Shown here: positions 1-8,580 of the stretch, piece after piece | Position numbering within the stretch: position 1 is the first letter of the stretch | Layout of the letters: each line of letters opens with the position of its first letter | Assembly: GCA_002633025.1 (NCBI GenBank) | Contig: NMRB01000238.1 | Span: 143,165-207,164, forward strand | Source: Notospermus geniculatus | Taxonomy: Eukaryota > Nemertea > Pilidiophora > Heteronemertea > Lineidae | Reading direction: 5' to 3' | Length of the DNA stretch: 64,000 bases | Notes under the pieces: generated by a model | Database searches by the model: none | What the model saw: only the letters and a program-made list of their open reading frames with translations | What the model was told of the DNA's origin: nothing | Program-made: the position numbers and the translations under genes

Positions 1-691
1 CTCGTATCCGAAACCCCCCTGATACCAAATTTCACGTCATTTGGTCGCGCGGTTTCCGAGGAGATGCTGCCACAAATCCCAGACGTTAAGCGTAATAATA
101 TATAGATTTTTATTCTCACACGCTACAAAAACAGCCAGAGTCGGCGACCCGAAATGACGAATGAAGCCGATAGATCGAGCCGTGAAGCGAGGTGCCATCG
201 ATAGCCTATCGATATCAGTTGATGATTGCACCAAAATACTCATATCCCTTCGTCGTTAATGGTCCCAATCAGACTAAAATATGTATCAAATAATCAAATT
301 ATGTGAAATGTTAGCAATTTTTCAGGCAGGAGGCTATGAAAGCAGCCCGAGTCGGAAGACTTGGAATGACGGGCAAGAAGCCGAGAACGCTTGCTCGGTT
401 CGATCACTGCGATTTTTTCCTAATATTTATCGCCACATTTTGAACCCATTCGTGTAGTTTTGGTGCAAAATACTTTCAGTTATTGATTGATGATACTATG
501 CGATTATCATAGGTATATTTCAGCTCGATTCACTTTGAGCAGGCACCACCACATTTCCCATGATTCCTCATTCCATGAACAAAAGAGCATCCAACATGTC
601 AAAGTACCTGGCGCGGGAAATTCAAATAGTGCTGTTTTCTATTTTGTCACCTAGCGCCCCCTGGAGAACAAATTTCGAATTAACTGCCATT
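1..691. other. No gene recognised
   Basis: AT-rich DNA with two related phrases near 125-165 and 335-375 (AGCCAGAGTCGGCGACCCGA and AGCCCGAGTCGGAAGACTTG), so probably old repeat sequence. Nothing coding was supported. Confidence 0.5.
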
Positions 692-927
692 GCACTTGAT
701 GTACCAAAAATCAAGCTTCACACCCTATCAATTTCAGTTTGATATATTGCCTCTGGACTGAGTTATTGGGGTTTTCCATTTTACGGGAAATGCCCCCTGG
801 AGGGCACAATGTAGGTCAGATCGCAAAACTTTTTGGTTCTGTTTCGTGTCCTTACAAGGGCCTACCCCTCCACCAACTTTCATGACCCTAGGCCTTGCGG
901 TTGCGAAACGTGCCAGTTTAACGGACG

Positions 928-977
928 ACACACACACAGACACACACACAGACACACACACAGACACACACACAGAC
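928..977. repeat. Microsatellite, (GACACACACACA)n
   Basis: About four copies of a 12-bp CA-rich unit with a G every 12 bases, inside the left arm of the 692-1942 inverted repeat. The other arm has only a few bases of it, so the expansion came after the copies separated. Confidence 0.9.
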
Positions 978-1059
978 GGACGCCATTCAGTATACATATG
1001 ACTAGCTCGCTGACCTTTGGTCAGCTGAGCTAAAAACGCATACCGACATGAATTCATGA

Positions 1060-1335
1060 TCACTTCCATGTATTTCTATACGGATTGCAAAAGTAACTCT
1101 CACTATCACTCTCCTCTTTCGTCTTCAACTTCCGTTTTAACAGTTCTTCCCTGTTGGTTTCCGGTATGTTCGCAAGGACGGGTACATCTTCCTTAGACTC
1201 CTTCAGGCCTCGGCTATCCGGTGTATAGTCCTCGTTCAGGGCTAGACATTTGATAATTCGACACTTTCCCTCCATGCAGATGTACATCCACTCATCTTCG
1301 ACGCTGTCAACCACTACGACCTTATTTGTTTTGTA
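1060..1335 (-). CDS. Candidate terminal exon, unrecognised 91-residue tail
   Basis: A strong acceptor (TTATTTTCTAG|TAC) opens a frame of 91 codons to TGA at 1060-1062. The start of the peptide is basic then beta-like (KVVVVDSVEDEWMYICM), followed by a basic cysteine-bearing stretch (CRIIKCLAL), an acidic/proline linker (NEDYTPDSRGL), a charged helix (REELLKRKLKTKEESDSE) and a C-terminal tail ending NPYRNTWK. Composition and codon use look coding, unlike the repeats around it. With the exon at 2594-2665 it would form a 115-residue protein with an N-terminal membrane segment and a soluble charged domain; alternatively it is the last exon of a longer gene. The stop lies about 20 bp from a dispersed repeat arm (692-1039), so the 3' UTR would run through that repeat. 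No family was recognised, so no function is proposed. Confidence 0.5.
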   Translation of the reverse strand, partial: YKTNKVVVVDSVEDEWMYICMEGKCRIIKCLALNEDYTPDSRGLKESKEDVPVLANIPETNREELLKRKLKTKEESDSESYFCNPYRNTWK

Positions 1336-1991
1336 CTAGAAAATAATGAAAATTATATTTTGTCAGATTCTCTATGACGTACATTGTATGCACATTGTTG
1401 CCAACTTGCAACCGAGATAAAATCATGAACCTAGGGCTAGCGGTGGCTTCAGGAACCAAAATGGTGCATTCTCTACCCCATTCGTAACACTTCGGGCCTT
1501 TACGTGCGTTTCGAACTCAAGGCCTAAGTTGAGAATGTCTCTGCCGAAGTTGACGCCATTGGCCATAGGCTCAGAACAATTCCGTCGCCTTGGCAGAGAT
1601 GAGAATAATCCATAAAATGTCACCAAAAATCGCTTTTTTAGCTCAGCTGACCAAAGGTCAGCGGAGCTAGTCATATGTATACTGAGTGGCGTCCGTTGTG
1701 TGTGGCGTCCGTTAAACTGGCACGTTTCGCAACCGCCAGGCCGAGGGTCATGAAAGTTGGTGGAGTGGTAGGCCCTAGGAAGGACTCGAAACAGGACCAA
1801 AAATTTTTGCGATCTGACCTACATTCTGCTCTCCAGGGGGCATTTTCCATAAAATGGAAAACCCCAATAACTCAGTCCACAGGCAATATATCAAACTGAA
1901 ATTGATAGGGTATGAAGCTTGATTTTTGGTACACCAAGTGCAACAGTTTTGAAAATATGGGCCTCCGTACATGCCAGTAACGAAAGGGTTA

Positions 1992-2030
1992 AAGATCACT
2001 TGCAATCGCCTGGTGTGCTACTGGCTTTAG
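1992..2030 (-). repeat. Solo end of foldback family FB-A
   Basis: Contains TGGTGTGCTACTGGCTTTAG, the terminal sequence of the FB-A foldback family found complete at 13689, 17125, 35362, 38024, 39744, 41730 and 45804. Only one arm is present here. Confidence 0.6.
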
Positions 2031-2593
2031 CTGCTGCCTGTAAGATTTGTAATTTGGGCCATTTCGTATTGGCAGGAAATTTTACCTTTCATATCATTTT
2101 ATCAATATTAGATTATTGAAACGTTGGGGAGTTATTAAAATCTTTTCCATCTTTCAGATTTCTCTCTTTGCTACATAGAAACTCAGACCAGTGGATATGT
2201 TATCCATGAGAACATGTATACTGTATCGAATTGAGACAATGGAGATACATGTAGGTAACATTTCTTGCCAGGGAACTGGCAAGTCACTTCTTTTTCAACT
2301 ACCTGTGCCAGTAAATCTGCTGAGATAATCAGCAAATTTTCCATGCAAATCTAAAGAAACACAACCCCAAATCCAAAATAATAAAAATATCTAGTTCCTA
2401 GATTTTTGCTGTCAAAGTTTCCAACCTGTCGGCTTTTTAAAATGTGATCATGGAAAAAATCTAATAAGATACGATGAAACAGAAAACGCTAAAAAATAAG
2501 ATTTCGTTGTTATGTGTCTGTGATAGGATTTAGGCCAACATTATCTAATTAACTATCGTCTTTGAACTTTTTCTCAGAGAATATTAGATTTAC

Positions 2594-2665
2594 TTTCAAA
2601 GCTATAAACGTTAACACAGAGAACACGGTGAAGCTGGCTGTGAATACTTCCACTGGGTATTTCAT
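2594..2665 (-). CDS. Candidate first coding exon of a small one-pass membrane protein
   Basis: Read on the minus strand, an ATG at 2663-2665 (context GAAACATGA, A at -3) opens 24 codons that start MKYPVEVF and continue as an uninterrupted hydrophobic stretch (about residues 5-23, rich in V, F, T, L, I) ending in IALK. A plausible donor follows (AAA|GTAAAT). This looks like a signal anchor or signal peptide. The exon ends in phase 0, and the next good minus-strand acceptor with an open phase-0 frame is the exon at 1060-1335; joined they give 115 codons plus a stop. The intron (1336-2593) contains a repeat arm at 1631-1942. I do not recognise the family. Pairing the two exons is inference from phase, order and distance; transcript evidence would decide it. 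Confidence 0.4.
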
Positions 2666-3740
2666 GTTTCTGTCTGTTTCAAATATTTAAAGATGGCGCC
2701 AACTGCAGGGGAAGTGAAAGCATTATTTACATGGCCAGCAACTCAAATCACAAATAAGAGGCTATGCACAACCAAGTGAATTGCAAAACCCTGTATGTGG
2801 GTTCAATACTGAAATATCAGAACAATCGCCAGTGTTCTCCACACCAGTTAAATAGAGGGCGGCCCGCCCCTCTTAAAAAACGGCCCGCCCCTCCTAAAAA
2901 TTCGTTCGCCCTAATATTTGATTTAGATCACTCAATTATGCATCTCAGATGCTCAGAAAACGCATCTCAGAGCACCTAAAACCCAAATTTTGCTGGGGAG
3001 GGCCCGCAGACCCCCCGCCAGAAGGCGCCTTTGGCTCCTTGTGCGGTGCCTTCAGCACCAGGCCCACCGCCGCCCCTCTTAGACTAAATCCCGTGGAGAA
3101 CACCAAATCGCAACATTGTCTAGTAGTTAGTAATCCACTGCTATCACAGTTATGTTAGAGAACACCAATAAGTTATGATTGGACAACCATCTTTGTTACT
3201 GATGACCAGACCCAACCATCTTAACAAACATAAAGAGAAATGATGAGAGTACAAGTAACAATAGATGTGTTTCACACCCACACAAGGTTTCAACAGTTTT
3301 ACCGGTATACACATTTTTATGAACGAAGACGTTGGCATATTGATGCCCAGCGCTTAGATTTTTGCTATCACTCATGAAGACTTCACAAGATTCTTCTCCT
3401 AAATTCCTGTGATAAGAGACCCGATATTTGTTTGTAATGTAATGTGTGCGACTATTTGCACAGTGAAGAAGACCTTGTTGTGTGGGCGTAACATATCTAG
3501 GTTCCCTAGCACCTTCCTTGGTGTCTTACGGCTGCCAAACCATCACGCTTCCTTTGACACTCAAAGGTTGGTGAAAATATATTTCAACACATTAATACTG
3601 ATCAGTATTACCTTGTTCATGGAACGTCAACCAGTAACAAGTTAGGCAGCCAGCAGGTAAAGAAAATTCCCATCACAACCTAATAAATTGATAGTGATTG
3701 CTGTTTGTGGATAACTATGTGTCCTTGCCCTGGTTGTAAG
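2666..3740. other. No gene recognised
   Basis: Upstream region of the candidate gene at 2594-2665, then sequence containing CGGCCCGCCCCTC and GGGAGGGCCCGC (2860-3080), which looks like a G/C-rich short repeat. No supported exon or RNA gene. Confidence 0.4.
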
Positions 3741-3861
3741 CATAAGTTGTCTCCGAATATTTTTGCAAATTTTTGACCCCAACCGGGGTCAACTAGAAAG
3801 TGCCTGAGGAAGACCCAGGTTGGGGTCGAAAATTTGCAAAAATATTTGGAGACGACTTATG
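3741..3861. mobile_element. Foldback MITE, about 120 bp
   Basis: Arms 3741-3783 and 3819-3861 are reverse complements (CATAAGTTGTCTCCGAATAT against ATATTTGGAGACGACTTATG, and TTGACCCCAACC against its complement), leaving a 35-bp loop. It has no coding capacity, the usual form of a non-autonomous DNA transposon. Confidence 0.75.
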
Positions 3862-3867
3862 GTTACT

Positions 3868-4069
3868 AATATGTGACCCGCTCCCGCAAAAGCAGATGCT
3901 TGTCGGAACCTCAGGAAAGGGTTAACGACCTCGCAGCACAACAGCTGCAATGTACGTTGACGCAGGTTTACAATAGCAGTGGACAGCAGTGACAATAGTT
4001 GGGAAAATTGATGACCAATGATGATCACTTGCGACAAGTGTCTACTTTTGCCGGAGCGGCTCACATATT
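3868..4069. mobile_element. MITE with ATATGTGACCCGCTCC ends
   Basis: Terminal inverted repeats of about 29 bp with a few mismatches (AATATGTGACCCGCTCCCGC and GCGGCTCACATATT). The same ends are at 45883-46090, there inserted inside an FB-A foldback. A single end-like remnant (GGAGTGGGTCACAATTGGCC) lies near 23872. Confidence 0.7.
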
Positions 4070-4602
4070 TTGTGTGACGGTTTTGTGCTCTATGTTGGAT
4101 ATCTGTCCTTGCCCTGGGATAGAAAATCAGTAACAAGTTAGGTGGTCATCAAGTATAGAAAATTCCCATCACAACCTAAACTGATAGGTGACTACTGTTT
4201 ATGGAGAACTATGTGTCTTTGCCCTGACATAGAAACCTACCAATAATGCACAACTCCAAAAGTTATGTTATGGATAAAAAGCACAGCACGTTAATTCACA
4301 GCTGGAAAGCACTTCTAGACAGCAAGTTATGATAAGGTTGTAAAAGTGAATTGCATCTTGACTACCTGTGTACGCTTTTTTCGGACAATGAGAGATTGGA
4401 GCTATACAGGGACCCTGTGCTACCACTAATATGGCTGAAAGACAATTCAGAATATAAAGCTGAATACATACATAGCAGCATGCACTGCACTCTGAGCACT
4501 GGAGGAAAATTGACAGGACAGTTTACATCAGACTCAGAGAAAGATCGTGGAAGGTTTCGCTATCGCATTAAAAAATGTGACCCACCGCTACAAAACCAGT
4601 GT

Positions 4603-4737
4603 AAGGGCTGATTCATACTCGCTTGCGGACCGTCAAGCGCATGAAACTGATCGCAGGTTTCCATGACGTGAATGTGCACACGCAGTGAAATTGATCATAG
4701 TCGGCGCAAAATCCGGACGGAGTATGAATCAGCCTTA
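4603..4737. mobile_element. MITE, TIR GGCTGATTCATACTC
   Basis: A near-perfect inverted repeat (AAGGGCTGATTCATACTC at the left, GAGTATGAATCAGCCTTA at the right) closes a 135-bp non-coding element. The inner sequence also folds imperfectly. Confidence 0.75.
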
Positions 4738-4750
4738 AAGCGCACGGAAA

Positions 4751-5012
4751 ATGAGCCTAAACGGACTGACATGACACCAGGAGATAAAGATAGAAATAGA
4801 ATCGCTCAGAATTCACAACAGACAGGCAGACAATACTGAAATTGACAAATGCATTGGTGCCAACTTGCCAACCTCAGCGTGACTGATGATTGGTTTTGTG
4901 GTGGAGGGTTACATTGTCAATTTCAGTGTTGTCTGTCTATTGTGAAGTCTGAGTGATCCGATCCTGTCTCTGTCTTTATCTCCTGGTGTCATGTTAGTAC
5001 GTTTAGGCTTAT
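4751..5012. mobile_element. Foldback element with roughly 100-bp arms
   Basis: The left arm from 4751 and the right arm to 5012 are reverse complements over about 100 bp (TCTCCTGGTGTCATGT and TTGTCAATTTCAGT in the right arm have complements in the left). Part of the same arm recurs at 45950-46040, inside the MITE at 45883-46090, so two element families share internal sequence. Confidence 0.75.
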
Positions 5013-5075
5013 GACTGGTTTTGTGGCAGAGGGTCACAAATATGTATTTTTGAGCAGGATTGCAGTTTGTAAATA

Positions 5076-5938
5076 CAGGGTGACCCAAAAAAAATGAGAC
5101 CCATGAACATGTTAATAAAAACTTTAATTTTCAGGCTACAGCAACCAAACTTCACACATGTTATCTCAACTTAATGCACGGCCTGCACACCAAGTTTCAT
5201 TAGTCAGGGCTTATCACTTTCCGTTTAATGACGTCTTTCCATAATGTGCTCAAGATGAGCACCTCGGCGCTGGCGGCACACTTGAACACGACGCGCGAAG
5301 TTCTCAATGACTCGAACGCACTCCTCCTTTGGAATCTCACGAATCTTCGCAGTTCTGGGCTCCTTCAACTCGTGATTGTTTGGGGGATTATTCCTATAGA
5401 CATTGTCTTTGAGGTAGCCCCATAGGTAGAAATCCGGGGGGTTCAGGTCTGGCCAGTGCGAAGCCCATTCAGGGTCACACCTCCGACTGATAAGGCGACC
5501 CTGAAAGTGTTCGCGCAGCCAATTCAGCGAGTCATTTGAGGCGTGGGGAGTTGCCCCATCCTGCTAAAACCATTGATCCTCCCTTATAAACCCCCTTCGT
5601 CGGCCGAGTACAGCCCAAAACTTGCGGAGGACCCCTAGGTAACGCTCTGTATTCACAGTGACTGCACGCTCGTTCTCATCCTCAAACCAGAATGGCCCGA
5701 TGATTCCATGTGTTGNTTGTTCATCTACGGTAAGTTATATTATTCAAGGGTCCAACACCATCCAGGTAGGTCAGCACCATCATGATCATAAAGTGATTCC
5801 GCAAGAGTCTTTGCTCAGGAGCAGATAAATTCTGAAGGGAAACAAATGAAATTAAATCAGACTTATGATGTAAGTACAATAAAGTTTATACTCTGAAAAT
5901 ATATACCAAGAGCAACTTCAAATACAGGCACCACCCTG
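5076..5938 (-). mobile_element. Degraded mariner-type transposon with TA duplications
   Basis: The ends read TA-CAGGGTG at the left and CACCCTG-TA at the right: short perfect inverted repeats flanked by the TA expected of Tc1/mariner insertion. Inside, on the minus strand, lies the C-terminal two thirds of a transposase (5225-5715). Sequence between the transposase break and the right end (5717-5938) does not read as transposase. The element is therefore internally rearranged, or joined wrongly at the undetermined base at 5716. Confidence 0.65.
5225..5715 (-). pseudogene. Mariner-type DDE transposase remnant
   Basis: The minus-strand frame begins THGIIGPFWFEDENERAV, passes RYLGVLRKFWAVLGRRRG and QDGATPHAS, and reaches WPDLNPPDFYLWGYLKDN and ENFARRVQVC before a TAA at 5225-5227. 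The QDGATPH aspartate and the PPDFYLW aspartate are the second and third residues of the catalytic triad, here 41 residues apart (a DD41D-like spacing for the IS630-Tc1-mariner superfamily). The first catalytic aspartate and the N-terminal DNA-binding domain are missing. One in-frame TAG (5563-5565) sits just before QDGATP where the family usually has glutamine, so the copy is dead. The break coincides with the undetermined base at 5716. Confidence 0.85.
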
Positions 5939-6300
5939 TATTACAGACCATCTGCTGATTCTGTTATTGCCATCAAAAATTTATAAGTGAGTCTTATAAA
6001 TGTTTGTTGTAACCCTCAGAATTACTTCACCTTCTTCTTACAGGATTTACTCTTCCAATATTTAAGAAATAACTACCTCCTTGGAAGGGACCCTCAACAT
6101 CCTAATACACCACAGAGTAAATCGTTCTATTTCGTCAAAAAAAGACAGAAAGGAAGCTTCTTCAAGAGTGTTGCTAAGGCGAGTGCTTGTAGGGTGAATT
6201 GGCCACCTGAACACTCGATAAAAGACAATGCAATTGGTGAAACATTTCATCATTACATTGTCTGAATGGGTTGATTTGGGATTTTTTTTCGTTATTTTAG

Positions 6301-6399
6301 GATGCGGAACCAACAGTGGTGCCTGTTGCAGATGGAAAATTTGATGAAGAAAGTATTACAAGTGCTACTCAACCTTTGGTGGAAAACCAGTCAGAATAA
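6301..6399 (+). CDS. Candidate terminal exon, short acidic C-terminal tail
   Basis: A very good acceptor (TTTTTTTTCGTTATTTTAG|GAT) precedes an open frame of 32 codons ending in TAA at 6397-6399. The peptide starts DAEPTVVPVADGKFDEE and ends in TQPLVENQSE. It is hydrophilic and acidic, like the cytosolic tail of a receptor or transporter, but I recognise no family. No upstream plus-strand exon in matching phase was found; the acceptor-like site at 6043 opens a frame that does not join in phase. If real, most of the gene lies in exons I could not identify. Confidence 0.4.
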   Translation, partial: DAEPTVVPVADGKFDEESITSATQPLVENQSE

Positions 6400-6713
6400 A
6401 CACTCTTCCATATCAAGTTTAATAGAAGCTGACAGAGATGAAATCTCCTGGACACCAGCTCAAGTCAAGGCAGTGCCAAATTGTGAAGAGGTCACCAAGA
6501 GATCAATGGGGAGCGCCAATTGGTCACGTGATGACTACTGATAGAGCAGACGAGACACCTAGTGTTGACCTAGGCCCATTGTTCGAGAGATGCGGTTCAC
6601 CAAGCACGGCCAATCACACCTTGAATCGTCATGAATAATAGGTGGCATTGGTGTACTATCAGTTCAAAACCACGCGTATATTCTCGCGTGGTCTGCGTGA
6701 TCGGTGTTCCCTA

Positions 6714-6913
6714 TTAAAGGACCACGGTATTGCCCTTTTTCTCGACAGCCGGCGCCAGTCTCCAACCCAGAGACTAACTATGTTGTCGGTGAATTGACCC
6801 GATTTATTTAAATTTTGTAATGCATTTTTGTAGTTTGTCTTACTGCCGCTAGGTGGCTCCCTCTAAATCAGCAGTCAAACAACGCATTTGAGATCCAATA
6901 CCGTGCTCCGTTA
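6714..6913. mobile_element. TTAA-flanked MITE, AAGG..CGGTATTG family, copy 1
   Basis: About 200 bp with inverted termini TTAAAGGACCACGGTATTG and CAATACCGTGCTCC. Other copies are at 28389-28601 and 51949-52165 (reverse orientation). All share the internal phrases ACTGCCGCTAGGTGGCTCCC and TTTGTAATGCATTTTTGTAG. The TTAA at the ends suggests piggyBac-like target choice, but the outermost bases are not the canonical ones. Confidence 0.8.
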
Positions 6914-7124
6914 GGCTGTGTATCCATAGGCTGTTTGCTTGTGCATTTTTTCCCTGTTCCGTTTTCTCTTGTGACCTTGTGACACATCACAAAGAGAATG
7001 AACATGTGGTTTGCTTACTGGCCGTTCCCATAGGGCACAAGGCCAGGTCTCATTGTCCTAACGGCTTGAGTCCACGGAACAAGGGAAATGCCACAAGGGA
7101 ACAGCCTATGGATACTCGGCCTTA
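6911..7124. mobile_element. Foldback MITE abutting the previous element
   Basis: Inverted ends TATCCATAGGCTGTT at the left and AACAGCCTATGGATA at the right, with imperfect pairing continuing inward (CCCTGTTCCG against CGGAACAAGGG). It begins where the 6714-6913 MITE ends. Confidence 0.75.
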
Positions 7125-7257
7125 AATGGCTCATGAAGCAGCAAGTCAATGTGAAGTTAAAATGCCTTGATGTCAGCTAGTTGAAACCAGCAGATTTTAC
7201 CTCTGTTCATAAGAATCTCATAAACCCGATACGAAACAAGTTTTATGGTTTACTTAC

Positions 7258-7326
7258 TGACTCGAGTTCTTCCAAAACTCGGGTATCTTAGCCCTGGTGT
7301 GGCTAGGAGTGTCAATGCTCATGTAT
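7258..7326 (-). CDS. Candidate 69-nt internal exon, possibly downstream PPP1R16-type exon
   Basis: On the minus strand a pyrimidine-rich acceptor (TTTCCTTGGACTCCTAG|AT) and a consensus donor (TCA|GTAAGT) bound 69 nt. The open frame needs two preceding bases and leaves two trailing bases (phase 2 to phase 2), giving YMSIDTPSHTRAKIPEFW then KNSS. The last certain PPP1R16-type exon (22459-22576) also ends in phase 2, so this exon could belong to the variable C-terminal half of that gene. The peptide has no similarity I recognise, and 15 kb separate the two. Confidence 0.35.
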
Positions 7327-7473
7327 CTAGGAGTCCAAGGAAAGTTAGAATATACATGCACATACAAACATTTAGATGAAGTGTAAAAGCCAGAGTGCAT
7401 CAAATAGAAGCAATTCAACAGTGTTAGTCTCGATAAGATAAACGATCTTGGGGGATCACAGAAACCCAGCAAT

Positions 7474-7587
7474 CCTGGGGCGTGTTTCATAAAGTGACTT
7501 TAAGCTAATGGTACCATTACTTCAATGCATTTTTCATTGTTTAAAGGTACCATTAGCTTAAAGTCACTTTATGAAACAGGCCCCTGG
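7474..7587. mobile_element. Near-perfect palindromic MITE, TTTCATAAAGTGAC family
   Basis: About 42-bp arms (TTTCATAAAGTGACTTTAAG against CTTAAAGTCACTTTATGAAA) around a 30-bp loop. The outer bases (CCTGGGG..CCCCTGG) resemble those of the palindromes at 11558, 11672 and 26979, which look like one superfamily of hairpin elements. Confidence 0.85.
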
Positions 7588-8406
7588 TCTTTTGTATACC
7601 ATAACTTCATTTAAAACAGATGACATATGATATGACTTCAAAGAAACCTGAACCCTTTGTCCACATTCAAGCATTATGAGTTATCTGTTCATTCTCAGCA
7701 GCAGGAACGTTCTGGCCTCTACTTTATCTCCGACTATCGACTAAACGGTTCTGTTCTCGTCAAGCAGAACGCTTTAATCCCTTGTCACTGCCGTGGCCAT
7801 TTAACATGGATAAAAGCCATCGCGACATCACAACAAACGGGTATCCATGGATCAAGCAGGTTTGTTTAAAAATCCCTGCAGGCAATGAATTAAGACTCCT
7901 CGACCAAGTTGCACGATAAGGAGAAGCTGAAAGCTGCCAAGCTCTCCATGAACGCTTGAGATCTCTGACAGTCCAAGTTTCTTATTACCAACAAAAAGGT
8001 TATCAGTAACCTTCATTGGTCCTTCTTTGTAGCTGTTTCAAATTGCTTACTGATAAAATGCCTCCTCTTTGTTATTGCTTGTGATATCAAAAGAATGTAA
8101 GCTTGTTACGGAACTAAAGCTTACCGGTACCTTACTGTATTTAGAAGCCTTCATAAGTCCTTATTTTGCTCTAGCAAATTGCTTACTTATAAACAGCGTC
8201 CCCTTTCCCACTGCTTTTCTGTCCAATAGGAGCTGTCAGTGAGTTGACCAATAGGTGACACTACAGCCCAATTCAATGCATAAAGCGGACCCACTCATTC
8301 TTGATCGAGCACCAATCACGTGGATTTTCCTGTGTTATTGGTCCACTAGAACTTTGCTGCCATCTTTTGGCAACACGCGCAGCTGAACCTTTCCCTCTCA
8401 CAAATT
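7588..8406. other. No gene recognised
   Basis: Mixed-composition DNA without a supported exon. A donor-like site near 8140 borders only frames closed by stops. Confidence 0.4.
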
Positions 8407-8580
8407 GCACCAAAACTGCAGATGTAAGGTCACTGAGGTTTGGCATTGCTGGAGTCCAACGCCACCTGTTGGTGATGGTCGGCATTGCTGCCACGCAGCA
8501 GGTTATTGATGTCATTGAATCGAAGTCCTGACACTGCTTTTGATATGATAACGTTGGAGGAGCTAGAACCCAGTGGCAAA
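8407..8580. repeat. Dispersed repeat R53, copy 1
   Basis: Contains GGCATTGCTGGAGTCCAACG, GTTGGTGATGGTCGGCATTG, CGAAGTCCTGACACTG and GGAGGAGCTAGAACCCAGTG. These phrases recur, with parts inverted, at 52678-52845, 53608-53832 and 53878-54200. It is probably a decayed DNA transposon. Confidence 0.65.

Larger units (their letters stand above)
692..1942. repeat. Inverted repeat pair flanking an exon (arms 692-1039 and 1631-1942)
   Basis: The left arm read forward and the right arm read in reverse complement share phrases along their whole length: GCACTTG near the outer end, ACCCTATCAATTTCAGTTTG, CCACCAACTTTCATGACC, and GTCAGCTGAGCTAAAAA (with small differences) at the inner end. The peptide-like string NFHDPRP appears in both, because the DNA is shared and not because it is coding. 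The left arm also holds a CA-rich microsatellite that the right arm has only as a short GTGTGTGG remnant. The 590-bp spacer contains the exon at 1060-1335. Similar wording (GCCCCCTGGTGG, GCGAAACGTGCCA) occurs in repeats at 33087-33868 and at the right end of the window. Confidence 0.75.

Noticed and set aside
833-1033. Plus-strand frame with a histidine/threonine-rich repeat peptide
   Set aside because: It is the CA microsatellite within a dispersed repeat; the same peptide start appears at the inverted copy near 1750.
6043-6265. Plus-strand exon after the acceptor-like CTTCTTCTTACAG at 6043
   Set aside because: The only open frame does not end in a donor with a phase that fits the exon at 6301.
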